Source: a virus. Taken from it: a DNA stretch of 64,000 nt. The stretch is from the IMG/VR virus record IMGVR_UViG_3300024319_000003, positions 62,001 through 126,000 of that record; one strand, written 5' to 3'. The position numbers and the translations under genes were made by a program. Below the pieces are notes generated by a model that did no database searches, was not told where the DNA came from, and saw nothing but the letters and a program-made list of their open reading frames with translations. This document shows positions 32,860-40,219 of the stretch, piece after piece (the first letter of the stretch is position 1; each line of letters opens with the position of its first letter).

Positions 32860-34464
32860 ATGGAAATTAATTCTCTTTTAGAAAGCGCTAACGGATACAA
32901 AGCACTCGCTGCTGATGCATCACGTTTAGCTGACAAATGGGCTGCTTCTGGATTGCTAGAAGGATTGAACTCTAAAGATTCGGCAAACATGTCGATGATG
33001 TTAGAAAATCAAGCTAAGCAAATCGTAGCAGAACAATCATCTACAGGTACAGGTGCAATCGGTGCAACTGCTTCAGGTAATGAGCAGTGGGCTGGAGTAG
33101 CTTTACCTTTAGTACGTAAGGTATTCGCTCAAATCTCTGCAAAAGACTTTGTATCAGTTCAACCAATGAACTTACCTTCAGGTCTAGTATTTTACTTAGA
33201 CTTTAAATACGGTTCTGCTGATTCAATCGGTAGAGCAGACGGCGACAACATGCACGGTAACGTGACTGAAGCTGGAACAAAAATGGCAAAAGATGTTGAT
33301 GCTGCAGACGGACTTTACGGAGCAGGTCAATTCGGATACTCTATTAAAGCGTTAACTGGAGCAGCAGACGCTCAAGTAACTGGTTCAGCTACTGAAGCAC
33401 TTATCGATTACGATGATGCTAAAGATCCAGCGAACTACAGAAAAGTAACAGTTGCAGCAGCAACTATACCAGGATTTGACGCAGAAGGTGTAAGAGCATT
33501 TAGACTTTTATCTTCTTCAGTAGATATTACACTTAACCCAGAACTTACTAAGTTTGACGGAACAGATGTAACATTCGTAGTAGAAGATGCACCAGCTGGA
33601 AAAACTTTAGTTTCTCCATTCTCTGCATCAGTTAACTATCACGCACAACCAGCAGACAATTCAAGAGGTGACTTTGAAGATTCATCAGCACCTGCAGCAG
33701 GAGCAGTTTCTTCATTAGCTATTCCAGAAATCAACGTAGAGTTGAAATCTGAAGCAGTAGTTGCTAAAACTAGAAAATTGAAAGCACAATGGACTCCAGA
33801 GTTTGCTCAGGATCTTAATGCTTATCATTCAATTGACGCTGAGGCAGAACTTACTTCTTTATTGAGTGAGTACATCTCAATGGAAATTGATCTAGAGATC
33901 TTAGACATGTTGATCAGTGGTGCAGCTACTACTGAAAGATGGTCTGCACAAAACAACAGAGTATGGAACGGTACTGCTTGGGCAGATGCTGGATCAGACT
34001 TCTACAATACTCAAGGACAATGGTTCCAAACTTTAGGAACTAAAATCCAAAAAGTATCTAACAAGATTCACCAAAAAACATTAAGAGGTGGTGCAAACTT
34101 CCTAGTATGTTCTCCAACAGTAGCTACAATCTTAGAATCAATTCCAGGATATGCTGCTAATACAGATGGTGACTCAGCAGAATTTGCTTTCGGAGTACAG
34201 AAAGTAGGTCAATTAAACGGTAGATTTAAGGTATACAAAAACCCTTATATGACTGAAAACACTATCCTTTGTGGATTTAGAGGTGGTCAGTTCTTAGAAA
34301 GCGGTGCTGTATATGCTCCTTATGTACCATTAATCATGACTCCTCTAGTATACGATCCAGTATCTTTCACACCAAGAAAAGGTATCATGACTCGTTACGC
34401 GAAGAAAATGATCAGACCAGAATTCTACGGTAAAGTACACGTTAGTGGATTAGCTACTATCTAG
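32860..34464 (+). CDS. Major capsid protein, T4 gp23-like (534 aa)
   Basis: Family blocks include VRKVFAQISAKDFVSVQPMN, then SGLVFYLDFKYG, the KLKAQWTPEFAQDLNAYHSI block, LISGAATTERW, FLVCSPTVATILES and GILTR-like GIMTRYAKKMIRP. T4 gp23 is cut after Glu65; here I-V-A-E|Q after Glu58 is the matching place, leaving about 476 residues. Another leader-like site (L-L-E|S) sits at residues 6-9. Codons ending in C (ATC, TTC, AAC) look commoner than in neighbouring genes, as expected for a very highly expressed protein. The leader is A-rich without Shine-Dalgarno. A strong terminator follows. Confidence 0.95.
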   Translation: MEINSLLESANGYKALAADASRLADKWAASGLLEGLNSKDSANMSMMLENQAKQIVAEQSSTGTGAIGATASGNEQWAGVALPLVRKVFAQISAKDFVSVQPMNLPSGLVFYLDFKYGSADSIGRADGDNMHGNVTEAGTKMAKDVDAADGLYGAGQFGYSIKALTGAADAQVTGSATEALIDYDDAKDPANYRKVTVAAATIPGFDAEGVRAFRLLSSSVDITLNPELTKFDGTDVTFVVEDAPAGKTLVSPFSASVNYHAQPADNSRGDFEDSSAPAAGAVSSLAIPEINVELKSEAVVAKTRKLKAQWTPEFAQDLNAYHSIDAEAELTSLLSEYISMEIDLEILDMLISGAATTERWSAQNNRVWNGTAWADAGSDFYNTQGQWFQTLGTKIQKVSNKIHQKTLRGGANFLVCSPTVATILESIPGYAANTDGDSAEFAFGVQKVGQLNGRFKVYKNPYMTENTILCGFRGGQFLESGAVYAPYVPLIMTPLVYDPVSFTPRKGIMTRYAKKMIRPEFYGKVHVSGLATI

Positions 34465-34487
34465 TATTAACCTAGATTTATATTAAG

Positions 34488-34513
34488 AGAGGCCTTCGGG
34501 CCTCTTTTTTTTT
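34488..34513 (+). terminator. Strong Rho-independent terminator after the capsid gene
   Basis: AGAGGCC, TTCG tetraloop, GGCCTCT, followed by eight T. The stable UUCG loop and perfect stem make this the clearest terminator in the window. Confidence 0.85.
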
Positions 34514-34517
34514 GTAC

Positions 34518-34525
34518 TATTTATT
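34518..34525 (+). promoter_or_regulatory. Late-promoter-like TATTTATT box
   Basis: TATTTATTAGTATAAA begins 5 bases after the capsid terminator and 25 bases before the phoH ATG at 34551. Confidence 0.45.
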
Positions 34526-34550
34526 AGTATAAATTAAAACGTTTTAATAA

Positions 34551-35237
34551 ATGCCTTCAAAACACCACACTGACGAAGTATTCGTCCAAAAGAGAAGACC
34601 AAAACGCCCAATAAAATTTCAAGTTCAACTTAACGAAGAGCAAAAAGCAGCTAAAGCTATAATAATGGACGCACCTGTCACAGTACTAAAAGGTATGGCA
34701 GGATCAGGAAAGACATTAGTAGCTACACAGGTTGCGTTAGATCTACTCTTTACTAAACAGGTACATAAGATAGTTATCACAAGACCAACAGTATCAAAAG
34801 AAGATATAGGATTTCTACCAGGAGATATTAGAGAAAAAATGGACCCATGGTTAGCTCCAATATACCACAACCTTTATATGTTATATAATAAAGAGAAAGT
34901 TGATAAAGAAGTTGAAGCAGGTAATATTGAGATTGTACCATTTGCTTTTATGAGAGGACGTACATTTGTTGATTCTTTCGTCATAGTAGATGAAGCACAG
35001 AATGTTACCCACAATCAAATGGAAACAGTTGTTGGTAGACTAGGTAAAGGATCTAAAATGGTAATATGTGGCGATATGGCACAGATAGACCTTAAAGATA
35101 AAAGAGAAACTGGGTTTTCATTCTTATCTAGAATAGAAGAAAAGGTAAGTGGATTCAAAACATATGCACTTTTGCATAACCACAGACACAAAATAGTAGC
35201 ACCAATATTAGAGGTATATAAAACCTTCAGAGATTAG
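34551..35237 (+). CDS. phoH: PhoH-like P-loop ATPase (228 aa)
   Basis: GMAGSGKTL is the Walker A motif (residues about 48-56), VIVDEAQNV the Walker B, with the PhoH blocks ITRPTVSKEDIGFLPGD, CGDMAQIDL and HNHRHKIV. Many marine myoviruses encode PhoH, but its role in infection is unsettled; an RNA helicase or nuclease-linked function is suspected for relatives. It sits alone between the capsid terminator and the neck genes with its own late-type box, so it is probably expressed late. Confidence 0.9.
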   Translation: MPSKHHTDEVFVQKRRPKRPIKFQVQLNEEQKAAKAIIMDAPVTVLKGMAGSGKTLVATQVALDLLFTKQVHKIVITRPTVSKEDIGFLPGDIREKMDPWLAPIYHNLYMLYNKEKVDKEVEAGNIEIVPFAFMRGRTFVDSFVIVDEAQNVTHNQMETVVGRLGKGSKMVICGDMAQIDLKDKRETGFSFLSRIEEKVSGFKTYALLHNHRHKIVAPILEVYKTFRD

Positions 35238-35241
35238 TCAC

Positions 35242-35249
35242 TATTTATA
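35242..35249 (+). promoter_or_regulatory. Late-promoter-like TATTTATA box
   Basis: CTATTTATATATAAAC, 14 bases before the ATG at 35264, in the short gap after phoH. Confidence 0.5.
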
Positions 35250-35263
35250 TATAAACTGTAACT

Positions 35264-36406
35264 ATGAGTAATATATCTATATGGGCAGGAACATCTACAT
35301 TTGGTTCTGGCCAAACACCATTCGGATTTTACGACAGTGACTCGGACTTTAGTACTGATGCTGATAAAGTAGCAAGATTTTGTGCTCAAAGACTAGGGTA
35401 CCCGTTAATGGATGTTGAACTACAATCAGGATCTTTTTACGCTTGCTTTGAAGAAGCTGTAACTGTCTACGGGAATGAAGTTTTTCAATTTAAAATTAGA
35501 GAAAATTACTTAAACTTAGAAGGGGCTTCTACCGGTAGTTCATTAAATAATCAATTAGTTGAACCGACTATAACTCGTTTTGTAACCATAGCTAAGAACT
35601 ACGGTACAGAAGCAGGAGTAGGAGGAAATGTAACTAAATATTCTGGCTCAGTAGAATTAACCGGCTCAGTACAAGAATACGATTTAGATTTATGGGCGTC
35701 TGAAAAAGGAATAACAGATGGAATAGAAATTAGAAGAGTATTTTATGAAGCACCACCAGCAATAACAAGGTACTTTGACCCTTATGCAGGAACAGGGACA
35801 GGAATACAGTCACTAATGGACTCATTTGGATTTGGACAATTCAGCCCAGGTATAAACTTTATGTTAATGCCAGCATCATACGACGTTATGAAGATGCAAG
35901 CAATAGAATTTAATGATCAAATTAGAAGATCTACATTTACATTTGAATTAGTGAATAACAAGTTAAAACTATTCCCTATACCTCAAACAGCTGGAAAGCT
36001 ATTCTTTGAGTACTATAAAAATACAGATAAAGAAGCAGTTAACTTTAATAACTCAGTTAACCTTATAACAACTGTATCAGAAGTACCATATGAAAACCCA
36101 ACATACACACATATTAATAGTGTGGGTAGACAGTGGATATTCCAATACACATTAGCCTTAGCTAAAGAATTGCTAGGATACATAAGAGGAAAATACGCAA
36201 CGGTACCAGTACCTGGTGCTGAAGCAACACTTAATCAAGCAGATTTGTTAACAGATGCAAGAAACGAAAAAGACAAACTACTTCTTAATTTAAGAGAAAT
36301 GTTAGAAGAAGCATCAAGAGGTTCTCAAATGGAAGCACAAGCTCAAGAAGCAGACTTCCTAAGACAGACATTATCTCAAGTTCCACTAACAATTCATGTA
36401 GGATAA
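35264..36406 (+). CDS. Neck protein, T4 gp13-like (380 aa)
   Basis: The central part has IEIRRVFYEAPPAITRYF and QAIEFNDQIRRSTFTFELVN, followed by KLKLFPIP, which I associate with gp13-type neck proteins of marine T4-like phages. The N-terminus (DKVARFCAQRLGYPLMDVEL, then a FEEAVTVYGNEV stretch) also fits. It would join the filled head to the tail connector. It shares its last base with the next start, and two further connector-type genes follow, matching the T4 order 13-14-15. Confidence 0.65.
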   Translation: MSNISIWAGTSTFGSGQTPFGFYDSDSDFSTDADKVARFCAQRLGYPLMDVELQSGSFYACFEEAVTVYGNEVFQFKIRENYLNLEGASTGSSLNNQLVEPTITRFVTIAKNYGTEAGVGGNVTKYSGSVELTGSVQEYDLDLWASEKGITDGIEIRRVFYEAPPAITRYFDPYAGTGTGIQSLMDSFGFGQFSPGINFMLMPASYDVMKMQAIEFNDQIRRSTFTFELVNNKLKLFPIPQTAGKLFFEYYKNTDKEAVNFNNSVNLITTVSEVPYENPTYTHINSVGRQWIFQYTLALAKELLGYIRGKYATVPVPGAEATLNQADLLTDARNEKDKLLLNLREMLEEASRGSQMEAQAQEADFLRQTLSQVPLTIHVG

Positions 36407-36705
36407 TGAAACTATTAAGGATATTAGAGCAGATACAGTTCAAAACCTACGAAGGGATGATAAGAGTCCTTTACGAAGACGGTGAAAGTGAAGACTTAGC
36501 TGAACTTCTAAGAGCACTCCCAGGAGTAACAACAGTAACAAATGCAGGTCAATCTACAGAAATGAGCACAATGACGTTTAAAGTAAAAGTTATTACTCAA
36601 AAAGAAGGAATTGAAGCATTTCAATTGTTTAAAAGCAATGCTATGGAGAAGTATCCTAATATAATTAAAATTGAAACAGCGAAAGAAACAATACAAGAGA
36701 AGTAA
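36406..36705 (+). CDS. Small ferredoxin-fold-like protein in the neck cluster (99 aa)
   Basis: Features are AELLRALPGVTTVTNA, then a strand FKVKVITQ and a helix EAFQLFKSNAM. This beta-alpha-beta spacing looks like a small ferredoxin-type fold, and I recall similar short proteins next to neck genes of marine phages. The start MKLLRILEQI fits the leader pattern (I-L-E|Q), but in a neck cluster this may be chance. It is coupled to both neighbours by one-base stop/start overlaps. Function unknown. Confidence 0.45.
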   Translation: MKLLRILEQIQFKTYEGMIRVLYEDGESEDLAELLRALPGVTTVTNAGQSTEMSTMTFKVKVITQKEGIEAFQLFKSNAMEKYPNIIKIETAKETIQEK

Positions 36706-37190
36706 TGCTATTTGGAAGTAAGAAAGATTTTAACCTACTAGTTCATATTAATAGAGAACTGCTTAAAGATGTCATAGAACAGGAAATTCTGATCTATAAG
36801 ATGAATTTAGCAGATACTAATACTAATATATACGGAGAAGCTATGCAAAAAACTTATCTACAACCAGTTAAACTTAATTGTTTGATAACTAGAGGAGATC
36901 AGGTAGTAGATGTAGATGAATTTGGACCTGATTTAGGAAGGGATGCATCATTTGCTTTACTTAAACAAGACTTAGTAGATATATCATTAGTTCCAGAGGT
37001 AGGAGATATAGTAATGTGGCATGAAGATTACTATGAAGTAGATACAGTTAAAGAAAATGAGCTGTTTTATGGAAGAAACAACGACTATAACGTAGAAAGA
37101 ACAGCAGGATTTGGTTCTTCAATATCAATAGTATTAGATACTCATTTAACAAGAGCAGATAGAGTAGGAATAGCAAGACAAAGCTTATAA
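36705..37190 (+). CDS. Head-tail connector / neck protein, gp14-like (161 aa)
   Basis: INRELLKDVIEQEILIYKMN, then an IYGEA motif with QPVKLNCLI, and VPEVGDIVMWHEDYYEVDTV resemble the short neck proteins that follow gp13 in marine T4-like phages. The beta-rich C-terminal half fits a head-closure protein fold. T4 gp14 is longer (256), so the assignment rests on gene order and recalled family features. It starts on the last base of the previous stop. Confidence 0.55.
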   Translation: MLFGSKKDFNLLVHINRELLKDVIEQEILIYKMNLADTNTNIYGEAMQKTYLQPVKLNCLITRGDQVVDVDEFGPDLGRDASFALLKQDLVDISLVPEVGDIVMWHEDYYEVDTVKENELFYGRNNDYNVERTAGFGSSISIVLDTHLTRADRVGIARQSL

Positions 37191-37192
37191 TA

Positions 37193-38422
37193 ATGGCAAA
37201 GAAAAACAGACCAATACCAAAATCACAGAAAGAAATAGCTAATAACATAATTAGCTCACAAGCGTCTGGACCTAAACCAACTATTGCTGACAATACAAAA
37301 AGAGAACTACAGAGATCTGTAAAAAACGATACCACCAAAAGATTACACATTGGTTTAAGGGATATAGATGAAACAATAGTCTACTATTTTAACAATGTTA
37401 TTAAACCCTCTGTAATACAGAATGGCTCTCGTAAGAACGTACCGGTATTATACGGTTCTCCGGAAAGATGGAAAGCAGTACAGAAAGACGGCTTTTACCG
37501 AGATAAGAATGGTAAGATTCAAGCACCTTTACTTATGTTTAAACGCGATAGCGTTGAAAAAAATAGAGGTTTAGGCAATAAGGTAGATCCAAACAACCCA
37601 TTAACGTATGGTATTTTTAAAAAAAGCTTTTCTAGAAAGAATATATACGATAGATTTAGCGTATTAACCAATCGAAGTAAATCAGATGAACTATACGGGG
37701 TAATTGTACCGGATTATGTTACATTATCGTACTCTTGTTTAATATTCACAGATTACATTGAACAAATGAATAAGATAATAGAAGCAATAAACTATGCTTC
37801 TGACTCTTATTGGGGAGATGAAGAAAAATTTAGCTTTAGAGCTAAAATAGACACGTATACTACAGCTACAGAACTAACACAGGGGGAAGACAGGGCCGTA
37901 AAGACCACTTTTACTATACAGATGCACGGATATATTATATCAGACTCAATACAATCACATATTGCGGGTATGAATAAGTATTATTCTAAGTCTAGTGTAA
38001 ACTTTAAACTAGAAACAGCAGGTACTTTAGAAGAGTTAACAGCAAAAGCAGGAACATCTCAAGCAGAAACAACTACAAGGTTTATCGATTCAGCAGGAGG
38101 TGGAATACCGGCACAATCAACACTGACACCCGACGAAATAGCTTATATAGGTACAAATTTAACAGTTACTACAGTAGGATCGTTAAATAACAACTGTATT
38201 ACCTTTAATAACTTAGCATTCGTACCAGCACCAAATGGATTTATACCAGGAGAAGAAAGATTCTCACTATATATTAACGGACAACATATAGCCCCACAAG
38301 ACTACACAGTAGTAGAGGTAGGTAGTAATATAGAGATATGTGTTGACGTAACTAACCTGGGATACAACATAGGATCAGGAGATCAAATTATTTTTACAGG
38401 TAAAATAAAGAACGTAACATAA
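37193..38422 (+). CDS. Tail sheath stabiliser, T4 gp15-like (409 aa)
   Basis: NVPVLYGSPERWKAVQKDGF, the following QAPLLMFKRD, LSYSCLIFTDYIEQMNKIIE and the SDSYWG motif follow the gp15 pattern of imposed base-pair strands and a helical dimer region. T4 gp15 is 272 residues; here the C-terminal 120 residues are an added beta-rich part (with GFIPGEERFSLYINGQHI), similar to ends of fibre proteins. It would cap the tail tube and stabilise the sheath, implying a contractile tail. The sheath gene itself is not in the window. Confidence 0.6.
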   Translation: MAKKNRPIPKSQKEIANNIISSQASGPKPTIADNTKRELQRSVKNDTTKRLHIGLRDIDETIVYYFNNVIKPSVIQNGSRKNVPVLYGSPERWKAVQKDGFYRDKNGKIQAPLLMFKRDSVEKNRGLGNKVDPNNPLTYGIFKKSFSRKNIYDRFSVLTNRSKSDELYGVIVPDYVTLSYSCLIFTDYIEQMNKIIEAINYASDSYWGDEEKFSFRAKIDTYTTATELTQGEDRAVKTTFTIQMHGYIISDSIQSHIAGMNKYYSKSSVNFKLETAGTLEELTAKAGTSQAETTTRFIDSAGGGIPAQSTLTPDEIAYIGTNLTVTTVGSLNNNCITFNNLAFVPAPNGFIPGEERFSLYINGQHIAPQDYTVVEVGSNIEICVDVTNLGYNIGSGDQIIFTGKIKNVT

Positions 38423-38727
38423 TGGCTTTAATACATTGGAAACAGATAGATGGCGATTTAACAGGTTCTAGAGTTCTAACAGGATCTCTAGGTATCTCAG
38501 GGAGTATAAACCTGACAGGTAGTGTTGAACAATCATCAGGGTCATTTACTTTGAACTTCGACGGAGCAGCAGACTATTTTAGTGTTAATGTAAGTGGAGA
38601 AGAAAAGTTAAGAATTAATGAAGAAGGTACTTTACAAATGAAAGCTCAAACAACAACACCAACCGCAGTATCCGGTGGTTTATTTTACTCAGCTTCAAAC
38701 GATTTTTTCTTAGGGTTTAGAGATTAA
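38422..38727 (+). CDS. Small fibre-like protein (101 aa)
   Basis: MALIHWKQIDGDLTGSRVL, then repeated GS-x-SGS and LTGS turns, and a C-terminal SGGLFYSASNDFFLGF motif. The start resembles the MANWKKIIVSGS and MPNWKKLIVSGS openings of the next large fibres, so it may be an attachment-domain fragment or a separate small fibre subunit. Its ATG overlaps the previous stop by one base. A late box follows. Confidence 0.5.
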   Translation: MALIHWKQIDGDLTGSRVLTGSLGISGSINLTGSVEQSSGSFTLNFDGAADYFSVNVSGEEKLRINEEGTLQMKAQTTTPTAVSGGLFYSASNDFFLGFRD

Positions 38728-38731
38728 CCCA

Positions 38732-38739
38732 TATTTATT
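38732..38739 (+). promoter_or_regulatory. Late-promoter-like TATTTATT box
   Basis: ATATTTATTACTATAC lies 4 bases after a stop and 37 bases before the ATG at 38777; it opens the fibre region. Confidence 0.45.
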
Positions 38740-38776
38740 ACTATACGACTCAATTACTTAAACAAAAAATTATAAC

Positions 38777-39904
38777 ATGGCAAATTGGAAAAAGATAATT
38801 GTTAGCGGATCACAAGCTATATTAGCGAATGTTAAAGCTGACAATTTAACAGCAGGAACCGTTCTGATAGGTGGAACTAGCGGGTTAATTCAGAACAGTG
38901 GAATAACATTCGCTTCTTCAACATACTCTTTTGGAGCAACTAGTTTAGTTGCAACTGGAGCCTCTTCAGCACTAACAGGTTCCTTTACAGGTTCCTTCGC
39001 AGGAGAACATACAGGAGATGGATCTGGCTTAACCGGTATAGCATTAGATATTGATGCTTTAGCTAATACAGGTATGAGTAACACCAGTTTAGTAGACGGT
39101 GACTTATTTGTAGTTTCTGATGGTGGAACAGAGAAAAAAATTACTTACGGCCAGTTATATAAAAACATATTTGACGAAGTAGCCGGAGACGTAACAATTT
39201 CAGCAGCAGGAGCATCCGTAATTGGAGCAGGAGCAGTAGAAGGTACAATGTTAAATACAAACGTTGCAGATACCACTACAATAGAAGTTTCTTCAAATAC
39301 ATTATCTGTATTAAAAGTACCTAATGCTTTATCAGCAGGAGCTGGTTTAACTGCACCAGGAACATTTGATGGTGCAAATTCAAGAATATTTAGTGTTGAC
39401 TCAGGATCATTACTTCCTTATATTACAGGATCTACATTTGGTACAGTTACTGGAGATGTTACAATTTCTGCAGCAGGGGTAGCAACAATAGGAGCAAATA
39501 AAGTAGACGGATCTAAATTAACAGACAGTATTACAATCGCCCAAGATTTAACAGTAACAGGGGATTTAATTGTAAACGGAGACACAACCACAGTTAATAC
39601 AGCAAACCTACAGGTAGAAGATAAATTCATATTTGTTAATGCAGGATCAGGATCAGTATCTCCAGTAGGAGAAGGTGGTATAATCGTAGAATCTGGATCA
39701 GCAGGATCTGGATCAGCATTCTACTTTGATGGAAATGCAGATAGATGGTCACTTGCTAACAACTTAGGTAAAGAAGCAACTACAGCAACTCCTGAAGCAT
39801 ATGCAGCAGTAGTAGTTGATATAGATGCATCAATGACAGCAGATGTATACGAACAAGTAGGTAACATTAAACATGAAGGTGGAGACATTTACATCTGGGC
39901 ATAG
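38777..39904 (+). CDS. Fibre-type structural protein (375 aa)
   Basis: MANWKKIIVSGSQAIL is the same opening as the 2261-residue fibre at 40220. The body is made of Gly/Ala/Ser/Thr-rich beta repeats, including two GDVTISAAG blocks (near residues 137 and 226), and TVTGDLIVNGDTTTVNTANL near the C-terminal third, typical of T4-like fibre shafts. It ends with DIYIWA. No collar or chaperone domain is seen. Probable tail fibre subunit or connector. Confidence 0.65.
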   Translation: MANWKKIIVSGSQAILANVKADNLTAGTVLIGGTSGLIQNSGITFASSTYSFGATSLVATGASSALTGSFTGSFAGEHTGDGSGLTGIALDIDALANTGMSNTSLVDGDLFVVSDGGTEKKITYGQLYKNIFDEVAGDVTISAAGASVIGAGAVEGTMLNTNVADTTTIEVSSNTLSVLKVPNALSAGAGLTAPGTFDGANSRIFSVDSGSLLPYITGSTFGTVTGDVTISAAGVATIGANKVDGSKLTDSITIAQDLTVTGDLIVNGDTTTVNTANLQVEDKFIFVNAGSGSVSPVGEGGIIVESGSAGSGSAFYFDGNADRWSLANNLGKEATTATPEAYAAVVVDIDASMTADVYEQVGNIKHEGGDIYIWA

Positions 39905-39948
39905 TAACACAGTACAATAGTTAATTAAATAATAAAAAAATAAGTTAT

Positions 39949-40134
39949 ATGGGTATATTATCAAAAATTACCAAACCAAAAGGTTCTCAAGAATTGACAG
40001 TAGAAGATCTTAAGTTTCTTCTATCTAAAATGAGAATTGCAACATACACTGGAGAAGAATTTGAACACTTTTACAATGTTTGGGTAAAGCTAACAGAAAC
40101 ATTACACTATTTAGAAAGCAAAAAGGGGACTTAA
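39949..40134 (+). CDS. Small helical protein (61 aa)
   Basis: Soluble and helical: LTVEDLKFLLSKMRIATYTG and then EEFEHFYNVWVKLTE. No membrane segment or Cys. I recall similar 60-residue proteins near fibre genes in marine T4-like phages. The stop codon lies in the loop of the following terminator hairpin. Function unknown. Confidence 0.5.
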   Translation: MGILSKITKPKGSQELTVEDLKFLLSKMRIATYTGEEFEHFYNVWVKLTETLHYLESKKGT

Positions 40135-40144
40135 GGTCTCCTTT
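40122..40144 (+). terminator. Terminator-like hairpin overlapping the stop codon
   Basis: AAAGGGGAC, loop TTAAG, GTCTCCTTT: nine pairs with one G-T pair. The T-tract is short, so termination may be partial. A late box starts 3 bases later. Confidence 0.5.
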
Positions 40145-40146
40145 GC

Positions 40147-40154
40147 TATTTATA
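40147..40154 (+). promoter_or_regulatory. Late-promoter-like TATTTATA box for the long fibre
   Basis: CTATTTATACGTATATTATAGG, 65 bases before the ATG at 40220. The leader also holds a small CCC-GAAA-GGG hairpin (40168-40177). Confidence 0.5.
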
Positions 40155-40219
40155 CGTATATTATAGGCCCGAAAGGGAAGTGGACTCACATTGAGCAACC
40201 AACCGTAATTGTTTAGAAT

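Noticed and set aside
36406-36440. Leader motif at the start of the 99-residue neck-cluster protein
   Set aside because: MKLLRILEQ fits the pattern, but the gene lies in a connector cluster and the helix continues through the site, so I left it out of the main leader set.
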